The notes under the pieces were generated by a model. That model was given only the letters and a program-made list of their open reading frames with translations. It made no database searches and had not been told where the DNA came from. 64,000 nucleotides of DNA from Nissolia schottii (taxonomy: Eukaryota; Streptophyta; Magnoliopsida; Fabales; Fabaceae): contig QANU01031716.1 of NCBI GenBank assembly GCA_003254905.1, positions 124,001 through 188,000 of the forward strand. The letters run 5' to 3'. A program made the position numbers and the translations under genes. Positions within the stretch are counted from its first letter, which is position 1. Each line of letters starts with the position of its first letter. Below, in pieces: positions 35,926 to 49,000 of the stretch.

Positions 35926-36659
35926 AGTTGTTCCCAATAGAATCATTGAGGTTCATCCAGGTTAGTGTTCTCTTATGTTCTCTCTTCCATGCTTCCTATA
36001 TATAAAATAATGCTAGACTCAGAATTTGTTAGCTAGAGAAGGATTAATGTTGTGACATATTTATTGATTCTTATAGAAATATGTGTGCCATATTATTTTA
36101 TTCTATCTAATGACCATAAATTATGGCAGCTTTTTTACCCTATTTTACATTTCTAGTTTGTATATTTCTCTGCCTAATACTCCTTCAACTCTTGGAAGCT
36201 TGTGCAGATACTCGAAGCAGCCATTCATTGATCATAGCAGAATTGGGAACATTTAAGCACTCTACTGATCTAGATGATGCACAAATTGCTTTGCTTGCAG
36301 AGGCACTAGCAATGTATCCTCATCTTTGGAAAGTTATTGACAAGTTTAGCGCACGCTTTCAAGCTTGGAAGTTGAAGACTTTGGTGGATATGTTATTCTT
36401 CCTTCAAAATGAGAATGCCGCAAGTGTTACTCTTCGACGAGAAAATGAGTTCCAGGAGTTATGCAATGAAGCTGTTCAACTTAGATTTGAGAAGTCATGG
36501 GTTGATGAAATGCTTCAGCAAGTTAAGGTCAGGGATCCAAGGGTAGACCATGCACAGGCGCGACTCAGTGAGCTTCGCAAGAGGCATGAGCAGCTAACTG
36601 AGGAACTTCACAAGATAAAGGATGAGATTGACAATCTTCATGAATTTGTTGATTCTTAG

Positions 36660-38400
36660 AGTAAATGTTTTGATTTTCTGTGATTTAGATCATCCGATAT
36701 GATCATCTTCATGAATCTGCTTTCATTGATTGTTTCTTTACCACAAAGTAAAGCTATCTGGTTGTTAACCAAAAAATGCTAGCTGGTTTACTATGTTAGA
36801 ATTTTTGTGGCAGTTATTAGTATTGTTTGGGTTATTGAGGTAGGAACTTATAATTATGTTGAATCATTGTGTTTCTCTTTAGAGTAAATCTTCACTTTAA
36901 TCCTTGAGATTGGTAGTGTCTGTCATGTTAATCCACAGGTTATGGAAATGTACCAAGTAATTCTCAAAGTTGTCAAAACTCGATCAAATTAATTCCTGTG
37001 AGAAATTAATTTCACTGGTGTCAAAGAATTAACATAGAGACTAATATGGCAGACTAAAGTAAAGGTTTACTCTTCTCTTTATGTCTCTGTCAAACTGGTA
37101 TGAATTGATTAAGAAGAAACTCCTTAATTATCTAAGCATTCTATTCCATCATATTCTATCAGTTAATTTGACCGATGTCAAAGAATTAACTTAGAGACTA
37201 ATATGGCAAACTAAAGTAAATGTTTACTCTTCTCTTTATGATTCAACCAAACTGGTCTAAGTTGATTAAGGAGAAACTCCTCAATTATCTAAGCATTCTA
37301 TTACATCCTATTCTATTAGTTTCAATTAGAAATGTATAACATTTGACATGTTCTTGATTGTCCTTTTCTTCAGCTTATCTTTCAATTTTGGACAAATATC
37401 CATTTCTTCATGCCTCCAAACAACATCACAAGCTTCTAACCGAAACACTAGTATAAATTAAAACGTTTTTCTTCTTTCCCTAATCCTGATGTGCCTGAAG
37501 ATGCAACCATTTTTTTCTTTTAATAATATTGTAATGAAAGAGACATATATAATAGCCAATGCACATGGCAATCTCCCTCTATGCCTCCCAATATACTATA
37601 AGCTATTATTTGTTATGAAAAATAAATAAATAAATGGCTTCGTATTCCTAAACCTGGTTGTATTACTCGAAGCAATTTTGCAAATTTGATCTCTCTCAAA
37701 TAACCAAACCATGGAACTTGCGCAATGTATATTTTGCCATTATACGTCAGTTTCTACCTCACCAATCATCAACTACTAATGCTTTCCTTAATGTTTTCCT
37801 TCTAGTTTTGTGGACATAAAAATGCTTCTAAGTTTGTTTATCATGTTTTCGCGAATTTGAAGGTTCTATTTGTAAGCGTAAGTGATGAGTATTACATGAA
37901 ATTAAAACACTTACCGGATTATAATATGATATGAGATAATTTTGAATTGTTTCAAGAACTTATATGGCCGAAAGGATAAAACTTCAATATCTCATATGTT
38001 CTTAGAACACAATTTTTTAACGGGACAAACTCTAAAATATTTTTTAGTGAGTACAAAAGAAAACCTAACCAACGTATTTATTACTCTCGATCCTCCCATC
38101 ACTGGCCTATGAGTCAAGTTTATACTTAGTAACCCACGTCAATCAATGTATAGATGTTCAATACACTAAAAATCATCTTATAAATTGAGTTACAAATGCA
38201 TCTAAGTTGAATCACATTATTTCTTTATAAAACCAAAGAACATAACTGGGTTGAAGCCCAAATAATTCTTAAGACTAATTAATTTCATTATTAAAATAAG
38301 AATGAAAGAGTGTGCTATACATTAAAGTTTAAATACTTATAATCTTATATACACGGAATTATAATTTTAATGAAGTTATCAAAGGGGAGAGAGTAGAAGA
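36660..38400 (+). other. 3' flank of the NLR cluster
   Basis: The flank resembles those after the other tails in its first 250 bases, then becomes unique AT-rich sequence. It includes a direct tandem duplication at 37,010-37,324. No gene is seen. Confidence 0.5.
37010..37324 (+). repeat. 157-bp tandem direct duplication
   Basis: Two adjacent units of about 157 bp, both with TCAAAGAATTAAC, AGAGACTAATATGGCA and ATTATCTAAGCATTCTATT. The matching points at 37,021 and 37,178 give the period. Confidence 0.75.
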
Positions 38401-41400
38401 CAAGAAGAGTATTAGTTGTCCAAAGTGTACACCTATATGAATTGCTTAAATGACTCCTTAAATGGAGTCAGTATCGTCTCTGAGCTTCTTCTTACAATTT
38501 TTATTTTTTTTTATTTTGATCAAATTTATTTTTTAATTTACTTCTCTCTTCGTCCACTCTTATATATTATTTCTTATCCAAAACTATATCCAAAATTAGT
38601 TATTTTGATTAGATTAAATATTAATTAATGTATTTTTTAATTATTTTTTATATATTATGAGCTATTCATTTTTCATCACACTTTTTAAAGGATAATTTAG
38701 TTTAAACACTTAATATATGTTTTTTACCTACAAATTAATTAATTTATTGTGGATTTGACATGAAAGATGTTGTACTAGTCACTAGTAATAATAATAATAA
38801 TAATAGGAAAATGCTGGAAGTGCCAGATTATGGAAGGTCTATTTATTCTCATTCTTTTTTCTTTTTTTTTTTAAAAACACTGCTATCTGAAATTCATTGA
38901 AATCTATTGAATATCAGATAAACTCTATTATAATCATGCTTCTTCGTTTAATTCTCTGTATTTATTGGATGAGTTTCCCTTTAGTCATTACAGACTTCTT
39001 AAGAAATACCCAGGAACTCAAAGCAGGTCTAAATATTTTTTTTTCTGGAAAACACACCAAAATTTGATTTTGGTTTCTATAAGAAAAAGAAATTCGTTTT
39101 GTTTTAGTCTAAGGTCTTTTAAAAAATGTATATACTTAAATGACTATTCAAAATATAACTTCTTAAGCATTTTAAGGATACGAAAGAGAACCCACTATTT
39201 AAACAAAAATATTTGTTAATTTGAATAAATGTAGGATTTAATTAGAACGCATTGACAATATCAAATAATTTATATTGTCATTTAATTATATATCAATAAA
39301 TTATTAAACATAACTAAATATCACACTTACTCTTAAAATCTTTTACATTATCAGTACTTCAAAATTAAACTCATATATATGTTTAAGATTACAAAATCTC
39401 ATGGGAACTTATTTAATTATATAAAAATTCAAAATATTTGCGACTATTGTTTACTCAACATATTTTAGTTTTACTCCAAAAAATTATTCAATGTAGAGAT
39501 ATATAATTAAAAACTTTTAAATTATAGAGACCTAATTGAAAAATGAGCCAATTTATAGACTTGCAGATTAATTAAACTTAACATAAATGGTATAATGTTT
39601 TAATTTTATTTTCTTTTTTAAAGAAGAGTTAAGTATCAGTCAGTCAATTAAAAATCTTTTTTACTATTTTAATTGAAAAATAATTATTTATTTTGGAACC
39701 CGTTATCATAGCCGTTGACTGTGAGGACTCTAGTTTTTTTGACCATGCATCTACGTAAGAAAGATGTACTTGTATGAATAATTAAGTGGGTCCCATTTGT
39801 CAAATCACGATGTTCTAATGAATCACGAGACGTTGGGACCACTTAGATTGGGAGAGATACCTCTGATTGAAGTTTGGGCTTCCATTGCGAGTTTATGTCC
39901 AAGTGAACTGTTCGCTTTTTTAGTTAGATAGACACTTTCTTAATACATGTTTCAAGAATACATGCAAAATATATATACACACACATGTACAGACACACAT
40001 GTGAAGAGGAGAAAGATAAAATTATTGTATTTAGAAAAATAAGTATTATCTCAAATGTATATGACATTAACATATGTACATATGATATTGACACTTATGT
40101 ATATGGTATTGATGCATGTTAAGAATGACATTAATGTAATTATTTTTTTAATATTTTAAATACATTATTTCTTCATAAAATCACTCTCTCCATCGCGTGA
40201 TATTGTATCTTCTTGTCAAAACTAAAATTAGGCATCAACATAACAAAAATAAACAATAACTTAACAAAAATAAACATCAACATTAACCTGATATAATTTT
40301 CTCTTTTCATCAAGTCAGACCCTTTCTCCTCTTCTCTCACTCTCTCACTTCATGGCTAAGCTCATTCACCGCATAGGTATTGGCATAATAAAAATAAGCA
40401 TCAACACGTCATAAAATTAAGTATATCAACGTTGGTTAAAAAAATGTTGATACATTTTTTAATGTTGATGTCTATTTTTAGTGTATTAATGTTTATAAGT
40501 ATTACATTGATAATTATTTTTATAATGTTGATGTTAACGTGTTTTACAGATAAAGAACAAGAGAGTGTATGATTTGATGGAGATAGTGATTAAATTTTTT
40601 ATTATATTTGTGTTCTTGTTAAATATCATTGTCATCATATTTTTTAAGGTGTTAAATATTTTAGTGTGAAAATAAAATTTTTATTCTTAATATAATTTGG
40701 TTTACAAAAATCTTAGTAGTCATAAGCTGTGTTTCACACATAATAAGGTCATTGGTCAAGGTTTGGTTGTGCAAGGTGATGGGTGATTGATCCATTAATT
40801 AATAAACTTAAGTTTGAGTTTTGAAAATGAAAAAAATAAAAATAAAAAAACCTCCCAAAAAGATTCTTGTCTTGAATGAGAACTTACAGTTGGGTCCAGT
40901 CAAATAAAATTGGGTTAATTAAATTTTTAATAATAGAGTTTAATTTGATGTTGATAATTTAATTAAGACAAAATAACACAATAAGACCATTGTTTTCTCT
41001 TTCTTCCTTATGGTGAATAAAGTTTAAAATTTTAATGGTTGTTCTTATACCCAGTAAAGCAGAAGGATATAAATTTGAGTTATAAGGTATATAACAAGTC
41101 CTCTTACTATCTTAATAAATAAATAAAAAGTTTTTATATGTTTTCATTATTTATTATATTACAGCATTATTATTATTATTATTATGGGCTTTTAGTGGAA
41201 CTAGAAAAAAAAAATTGAGAATCAGAGATAAGGAAGTGAGGATTAAGCTCTTTAGTTATCTAAAAGCCAACACTCGACAAAACGTCAATTGAGCTACAAT
41301 TTATATATTACCTACAGCAAGCTATTGATTAACTCTTAGAATGGTTTTAGGGTTTAATTAACCTACAAAACAAATGTAAATGAAATCTAGCCAGGAATAT

Positions 41401-41700
41401 GAGATTAACGAGGCAAACTATGAAGTGGCTGCCTTATTTTGTACTCACTAAAACATATAACTACTTTATGGCTAAGAATTCAATGGACCGAGTAACTTTT
41501 TGGACTAATTAAGTCTGTGAATGATAACCATTCAAATGGTAATGAAGGGCTGAGATTGAACATGAATAAATTATGTTTTTGACCATCCAAGACTTTAAAA
41601 TTGAAATTTTGGCATTGCAGTTTAGTCCTTAAATTTGTTTTCTAACTTTTTACTGAGGTTGAAGGTAAAAGTTCATTTTCTAAACTTTGGTTACTGTGTA
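38401..41700. other. Gene-free AT-rich intergenic DNA
   Basis: There are no supported genes. It contains microsatellites (TAA repeats near 38,785-38,805 and TTA repeats near 41,168-41,186) and a TA/CA-rich stretch near 39,967-40,000. Short ORFs here have no recognisable composition or homology. Confidence 0.5.
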
Positions 41701-42186
41701 CATAATACAATTATTAGTCTTGAGTTAATATTAATTTGCTACGGATGATGATGATTGATGAGGTCTCCAACGGTGGCCAGTGGTTGCCGTCAGAGCCTCC
41801 TATATACCCACCCCAACTTCAAAATGGAACAAAAAACTTCACCAATGTTCATCCGCAACATCAACACTTCATCAATGTTCATCATCATTGTCAACAACAA
41901 CCAAAAAACCATAACATTGACCAACCTTCGTCATCAATAAAATAATACCATAACAAGAAGATAAGATTGAGAAAATCATATCTGAAGAATTTTTGGGATC
42001 AACTCAGCCTCCAAAAGCATCAAAATATTCCTCAACTTTCAAATTTCTTGACTTGTTATTACCCCTTGTTAAGCTCTTAACAGAAGCTCCTCTAGTGCCA
42101 AACTGTTCCCCAAAATCTTCCATGGCCCCTTTCCCTACTCTACTCAGACGTCAGCGCCCCTACCATTGTCCTCATCGTCGGAGCTA
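41701..42186 (+). other. Low-complexity open stretch
   Basis: Two overlapping frames stay open for about 65 codons over CAACA/TCATC-rich sequence. The bias follows the simple repeats, not codon use. I see no gene. Confidence 0.3.
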
Positions 42187-44420
42187 ACCCTATCACACCC
42201 CAATTAGGAATATGACTGGCAAGCAAGGAACTAATTTATTTACGAAGTCTCTTAGGAACGCTTTTTGTAAAAACATGCATTTTAATTTTTATTGAAACAA
42301 ATAAAACTTTTTTTAATAAACATAAACTCTTTTACATTAAATATAAATATACTTGATAAAATATGTGATTGGTCTAAAGATCCTACCTATATATAATTAG
42401 AGCACTCTAGACATGACTTGATTACAAAATAAAAATAAGACTAACAATTCCTATAGATAGCTTCACCTCAAGGTGAACTGCCGACTCTTGGATTTTGACG
42501 TCGCTGTATTGACCATAAACCACATGCTCTGCTACGTTGCTTTGTAACCTGTAATTAGAGGGGCAGGTTGAGGGGTGAAAACTCTGCGAAGAGTCTCAAT
42601 GAGAGGTCGTCCGCACGGCGACATGGGACATTTTGAAAAACATGACATGCAAATGCAATACATAGTATATAACAAGCATAAAACATTTCTATAATAATAT
42701 ATAGTACGTAAAACATTTGAAAACATAATTCAGCTAGGGAGTTCTCTAGATAGACAATCCGAGCATTATGATTTCGCTTTATGATGCATTATCCTAAACG
42801 CACTAGCTACCCAAGTATCTAGGTCACGACAGTTGGTGATACATTGCCCGAGACCATAGATTCCTAATAGTTAGTTTTGACGCACTACTCAAGTACCCAG
42901 GCCACTACAATTGGAGATACGCTGCCCAAGACCATAGATTCCTGATAGTTAATCCTAATCTACATGATACATGACATTGAGCATCACAGGCTGCCATGTC
43001 CAGGCTTTATGGTCTTGCCCTAAATCTACGCGAACCTATTCTACTTTACGATCACACAAGATATATCAAGGACAACGTAGATTGTCGCTAACTTATAGTT
43101 CTATCCTAGATATACTCTCACGAAAATAGTTTTAAAACATAACATGATAACATAATCCCTTAACTAATACTGATAGCATAACATGACTTAATATATTTAT
43201 TAAATATTTTATATTAGATATACTCCCATAAAAACAGTTTTAAATACATAACATGATAACATAATCTCTTAATTAATACTAATAGCATAACATGACTAAT
43301 ACATTTATTAAATATTTTATCTTGAAAAAATAAAGGTAGATTAAAATCTCATGCTTACGAGGTTTCCAAGTAAGAGAGATATGTCACAATGGACAACTTA
43401 AATATCAAATGTCCTTAGTCAAAAAATTTTCTTAACAGAAATCTTCTCCCACCAGAATGTTTCCTTAACCTTGATCTTTTGTTAAAGGTTTCAAACAACA
43501 TGAATATTTATATTAGTTAATATTAATCATACACATGTAACATGCATTTATTTAATGCAATAAAATATGTGGTCTCATGTAGTTCTAAAATAGTTTTACA
43601 ACTTTCTAAAATAGCTTTCATAAATATTTATTTCATAAATAAAAGATTTGTAAATAAATAATCATAAGAAAATACTAATTAAATAAAAGAATTTTTAATA
43701 ATGACTAACTTCATAAATACATAAATTAAATACCTAGTTCTACCTCTTAGGATTTTATAAAAATATGCATAAATAAAATAATGCTAAAATAAATAAATAA
43801 ATAAATAAATTTAAAATAAATACATGGTTTAAAATAGACCAAAAAGAAAATCATTCACCTTAACATAACTGACCGCTGAAGAGCACTAAGCTGTAGGAGC
43901 TCCTGACACCCTACATGGAGATACTGCTTCCCCACGAACGGAAGACGAAAGCGAGAAAAGAAATAAAAATAATTGAAGTGAAAAATCTCACAACAATAGG
44001 ACCTTTCAAATTCTAAAGTGAATTAACAAGTCTAAACACTCGGAAGAGTTTTAAAAATGACTTTTGTCTCTCTTTGACTTGCGTCTCCCGCGATATGCTA
44101 TATGTCTTGCATGAGACGCTATACGACTCGCGTCTCGTGTGAGACATGCCCTTTTTTTTTTTTTAAGGCTCGTCACAAACACCTTGTGACTTGGAAAACG
44201 TTCTCCAAGAAAAAACCTAGAAAAATCACATTTACAATATATAAAAAAAAAAATCACAACAGGAAAGGGTGCGGATTCAGGAAGACCAACACTTAGACAA
44301 ACGAAAACTTTAACAAATTTATGAGATTCACAAAAAAATAAATAAAAAATATCAAGCAAACCCAGATCCATAGGGTGGGAGTTCCTCTCGTTATTCCTCC
44401 AATTCTACAACGACGCGGCT
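42187..44420 (+). mobile_element. Probable LTR-retrotransposon remnant
   Basis: The interval begins near TATCACACCCCAATTAGG, close to the TGTCACACCCC start common to plant Ty3 LTRs, and has a composition unlike its neighbours. It contains nearby direct repeats (about 42,800-42,960, built on GACCATAGATTCCT; about 43,120-43,330, built on AACATGATAACATAATC) and a GC-richer stretch near 44,070-44,145 with AGACGC/GCGTCTC inverted words. I found no firm end or target duplication, and no coding domain. Confidence 0.35.
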
Positions 44421-45204
44421 CGTTAGATTTGGCTTTAGATCTGCGATGTCAATTTTGTGAACAACAAAGGGTAGCGGCTGTTTGTGAAAATGGGGCCAAG
44501 AAAGGTGGTACGAGGGGAAGGTGATGATGCCCACAACGGTGTGCCAAGTGTTGCCCACTAGATCATGTCGGCACCTCTCTCATCTTCTTCCTCAAACCCA
44601 ACAACACTGTCAAATCTATAAGTGACAAAGCACCCAGATCTCGAAGGCGGGGGGCAACAATGCCAGAAGATGAGGAAGAAACTGTGGTGGAGAGCAATGG
44701 CGGCTGCGGAGGACGTGGGAGCAGAGTCGGTGGTCGGAGGAGTATGTTCTTCATGTTGCAGGATCTGTTTTATCTATGCAATAATGTGCATTAAATGTTT
44801 TATTAATTATGTTAAAAGAGAACTGAACTGCTGATTAAAGCAGTAACATTTCTTTTGCTAAATAGTCCCCAAATTTTTGCAACTTAACAAATTTTGCCCT
44901 GGACCAAGTTGCTCTGTTACAAAGCCCAGTCCAGGGAAGAACGCTCCCTACTTTATAGCTTGCCTCGTTGAGAGTAATTAAGTTTTAATTCCATGGATTT
45001 GGTTAAAATTTTAATAGTAACCGTTAACTAAATCCATAGAATACCAAGGGAAATTTTAGAAGCTACACAAAAAGATCCAACGGCATGTTAAGCAAGCCGA
45101 GTTTTATCCATAAATAACATGTTTAATAAATCATAATTGGATTGTGACTAGATGTCGTTTTTTTTTTAGCTTAAATAATAGTTATGATTAGCAAAAATGC
45201 TTTA
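44421..45204. other. Intergenic, nothing supported
   Basis: Short ORFs on both strands over GGAGGA-type sequence near 44,560-44,750 look like simple-composition artefacts. No gene, RNA or clear repeat is seen. Confidence 0.4.
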
Positions 45205-46601
45205 GGTACATCCTCAATCTATACATCCGTATATACACTCATGTTTTATACGATTTGAATGACAATTAATGCAGAATACAGTATACTTTCCTTATTTGGA
45301 AACGACGCACTACCACGCAAGTTTTTTCACGTAATCAATCCCGAGCGCGTCCCAATCTCGAACTCATTCTCGTCATTTTCATCCTCTTATCGTGTGAAAG
45401 TCGATTAAAATGGAATTAAGATTATAAAAGATTGGTTTTCTTTTAAAATAGATGAGATCTATCTTTAACAATGATGATAAGAGTGTATGTTGCAGAATAT
45501 GATATCTGATTAGAGTGCACAAATAAATATTGCAGAATATAATATCAGATTTTAGTGCACAAACATTATATGACGATGTGCACAAACATTATATGACCTT
45601 ATGCACAAACATTACGCACTTGTGTACAACACTGTGATTTTACTCAAACATAAATAAGTTCACAATCTGTATGCATTTTTAGTGGATAAACTTTATAAAA
45701 ATTAATTTACATACATGTGCGCACACACTTTTATCCATTATAATGCATAAACTTTACATATATGCATATTACTTAATGCATAGTTAAGTAATATTACAGA
45801 ATATGATATCGGATTTCAATGCATAAATATTATATGATGATGTGCACAAACATTATATGACATTATGCACAAACATAAAGCACTTGTCTACAACACTGTA
45901 ATTTTACTCAAACATAAATAAGTTCACAATCTTTATACATTTTTAGTGGATAAACTTTATAAAAATTAGTTCACAAATATGGGCGCACACACTTTTACAC
46001 AGTTTAATGCATAAACTTTACATATATGCATATTACTTAATGTATAGTTAAGTATTTTTGCAAAATATGATATCAAATTTTAGCGCACAAACATTATATG
46101 ACGATGTGCACAAATATTATATGACCTTATGCACAAATATTACGCATTTTGTGTACAACACTACGATTTTGCTCAAACATAAATAGGTTCACAAAATTTA
46201 TACATATTTAATGGACAAACTTTTAGTTCACATGCACAAGACTTCACAAACATGCACAAAACTTTATAGATTTGCATAAAACTTAACCTACAGTTAAGTA
46301 TTTTGGAGAATTTGATCTATGTGATTTGGGTACACAATCTTTTATATGGGTACGAGAGTGAAGAGAACGACGAGAGATGACAGTGACGAGAGTGAAAAAA
46401 TAATGAAGGTTGAGAGTGATGAGAGAATAGAGAAAATGGAAGATTTGATATGATATCATATTCTGTGAGTAAGCAGGAAGCGTGACTTCACGTGCTTTTT
46501 GATGAGAGTGGGAGAGAGAGTGGATGGAGCGATTATGTTGTGGGGCCCACTGTATTGTAATACGGGTGTATGTATGGTGTATAATTTTAGGGTGTACGTG
46601 T
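45205..46601. mobile_element. Non-autonomous TIR-type element with internal tandem repeats
   Basis: The left edge (GGTACATCCTCAATCTATAC) and the reverse complement of the right edge (CACGTACACCCTAAAATTAT) form an imperfect inverted repeat that continues with TACATCCGTATATACAC / TACATACACCC. Inside (about 45,530-46,230) there are three units of about 265 bp sharing GATGTGCACAAACATTATAT, TTACTCAAACATAAATA and GTGGATAAACTTTATAAAAA. No coding capacity is visible. The class (Mutator-like or other) cannot be fixed because no target duplication was identified. Confidence 0.5.
45530..46230. repeat. Three tandem repeats of about 265 bp
   Basis: The shared motif GA(C/T)GATGTGCACAAA occurs at about 45,572, 45,836 and 46,100, giving a period of about 264. 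The third unit is the most diverged and loses its end. Confidence 0.8.
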
Positions 46602-49000
46602 AGCTCATACCAAGAATAAAGAAGTAACTTTTATATTAGGTCAATTATAATTTGCAAATGAAATCTAAATACGCTCCGTGGCGATCCATGCATATGTGGG
46701 AAGAAGCAACAAAGTTTGAGGCTTTAACTTAAGCTTACATTGATGGTTAACGTAATAATATGAATGCACTAACAAATTGTTAGACAAATAGATAAACAAT
46801 TTAAACCACTCGTAAAATTGAGAACATAAATTCAATTTTTTTTATAAGCGTACAAGAGAATAAGTTTTAATATTTCATCTTTTGAAATAACAAAATCAAT
46901 ATATTTCACAATTTTAACAAATCCAAAAATTGTAATAACATCCCTATAATTACCATCACATTACTTGTTGAGAAATCACATCCTTCTATCTTCTCATGCT
47001 TGCATAGAATTATTTATTTGTTACTTGCTGATGGTTGCATAGATATTTATGATTAATTAGGAAAATCCATTACAAATAAATTGCCTATAATTTACTATAA
47101 TTTAACATACAGTGCCTCTTTATATGAAATAGGAAAGTAAATTGTACTTGAAAACATGATTATACATTTGTTTATTTCAACAACAACTTCGTGCACGAAT
47201 TTAGTGTCGAACCATTAATCATTTTTTAACTGCACTAAATTCGTGCAAGTTGTGCGAATAGTTGTATTCCGTCTTTTTTCTTTTATTTTGAACCATCTTT
47301 GTTTCTTTTGCCATGATTGTTTTTTTATCTTTTTTCTTTTCAAATTATACGACTCCACAATCCACATGGTGTCGAATAGCTTTCTTGCAAGATTTTGTCC
47401 AGCTAAAAATCATTACTCATTAAACGTATTTGTTGACAACATGATTATATGTGAATATAAATTACCAAATTATAGTTTTACTCATATGAGTCACTCTTTA
47501 ATTCGTTTAGTATTCCTTTCCTTTTTAGTACAATACAAAATGCCTTCCTTCCTTTTTTTCATTCGGAAAGTTTTTAATTTAATAATTAAAAAACATTTAA
47601 AACAACTAGAGATTTGGCAATTGACATTATAACTAGTATCTAATTCTAGTCTAAAAATTATGATTCTTATGGGGAATCTTTCAATTTACAACTAATTAAC
47701 CAATAATATTAAAATAAAAATGACACGTGACAAAATACACCAACATAGGTAGCGAATTCGTGTTGAATTCGCCAATCCAGTTGGCGATTTTATGTTGAAT
47801 TCGTCAACACTAATGGCGATTTGTTGTTGAATTTGCCAAGCTTAATGGCAATTTTAGTGTAAATTCGCTAACCTTGTAGGCGATTTCTAGTTGAATTCGC
47901 CAACCTCATAAGTGAATCTGACGTGGCTCGTCACGCAATGTGCGAATGCCATGTCAACCAAAATCGTGGTAGTTTTGTAAAATGTTTGAAAATAGGGGTA
48001 TTTTAGTAGTTAGTTTGTGTAATAGAGATATTATAGTAAAAAAACTCTATGAATTGGTATAGAGAGAATTAGTTCTCCCGGTTCTATTGTTTTGCTTTTA
48101 GGCTTAGGCTACACCATTTAAAAAAAAAAAAAACAAATGAATTGACTCAAACATACAAGTGACTCCCTTTATAGATAACATATTGTCTTAGCAAGCTAGG
48201 AAGTAGTTGTATGTCTTACTGAGTACAAAATGAGATCTATTTTTGTTTTTTGACGCTGAAGAAGTCAATTCATTGCACCAAATTCAATTGAGTACAATAA
48301 GCTTTTACATAGTTGAGATTCTTCAATTTAAACCTTGTTTGGTTAGTTACATTCACTATGGTTCGTTACACTTTTTATCTGTAATCCATTACACTCTTAC
48401 CATTACTCAAAGGCAGAACGACTAATCAAGTCCATAACGTTTAATTAAAGTGACGACCAATCAAAGTTAAACTAACTAATCAAATTCATAACAGTTAATC
48501 AATATTCTCCTTGTCTCTTTCTATTCTTCTCTACTTCGATAAGAATCACTTACTAAGGAAGGGAGATAAGAGATCCTAACCTAAACACTACTCACAACTC
48601 TCTAATCCGAGTGATACAATAACAATTTGGTAAACAAATAATTGGGTAAAATGATGCATTTGATAAGCGTCTTAAGACATATAATACATAGATGCAAGGA
48701 TAGTAAATACATATTCCTTGCATCCTTTCATATTAGTGGTACAAAAATTAATTTAAAAATTATCTCAGACTTGTCTTATCTCGTCTCTATATCTACAAAA
48801 ATTATTATGAGATAAAAATAATTTTAAGTATTTCTGTCCATACTCCGTGTTTTCTACTTCAAGATGCGTAATAAACACTAATTAAATTCTTGAAAGGATT
48901 AGTATAATAAATAAAAGAGAAAGAGGCATACGGCAAGAAGAGACGGATGAATGATAGCATATGGTATGGAGAGGTGGGGAGTACTCAGTGGCAGAGATGG
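46602..49000. other. Gene-free AT-rich intergenic DNA with a minisatellite
   Basis: An open frame of 129 codons at 47,243-47,632 is Phe/Leu-rich low-complexity sequence and is not supported as a gene. The 32-bp minisatellite is at 47,762-47,921. The last few hundred bases are probably the promoter of the SAM-domain gene. Confidence 0.5.
47762..47921. repeat. 32-bp minisatellite with self-complementary units
   Basis: Five consecutive 32-base units start at 47,762, 47,794, 47,826, 47,858 and 47,890. Each begins GTTGAATTCGCCAA or a variant, and most contain a short inverted pair such as TTCGCCAA / TTGGCGA that could form a hairpin. A partial unit precedes them. Confidence 0.85.

Larger units (their letters stand above)
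28580..36659 (+). pseudogene. CC-NBS-LRR pseudogene with linker modules and tail, split by an LTR
   Basis: This is a fourth NLR unit, more diverged from the others. The coiled-coil start is near 28,638. The P-loop region (29,145-29,180) has lost one G, which throws GMGGCGKTT out of frame. A TGA at 29,551 replaces the conserved Trp after REEA. Kinase-2 reads VLVIRDDVW. Further stops occur in the MHD region (TAG near 30,043). LRR pieces lie at 30,190-30,570, 31,190-31,326 and 32,160-32,890. A linker module of 114 bp (33,734-33,847) has exactly the length of its counterpart in the first NLR. The exon-6-like module (34,105 on) is interrupted by a solo LTR (34,322-35,925). The tail exon (36,208-36,659) is open but ends early, because the CAG codon after VDS has become TAG. 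An LRR decoy transcript is possible, a full receptor is not. Confidence 0.85.

Noticed and set aside
44051..44371. 106-codon minus-strand ORF
   Set aside because: It lies inside the probable LTR remnant and has no recognisable domain.
47243..47632. 129-codon Phe/Leu-rich ORF
   Set aside because: Low-complexity AT-rich sequence with no motif, splice context or leader.
47762..47921. CRISPR-like array
   Set aside because: The units are adjacent with no unique spacers, and the DNA is plant nuclear. It is a minisatellite.
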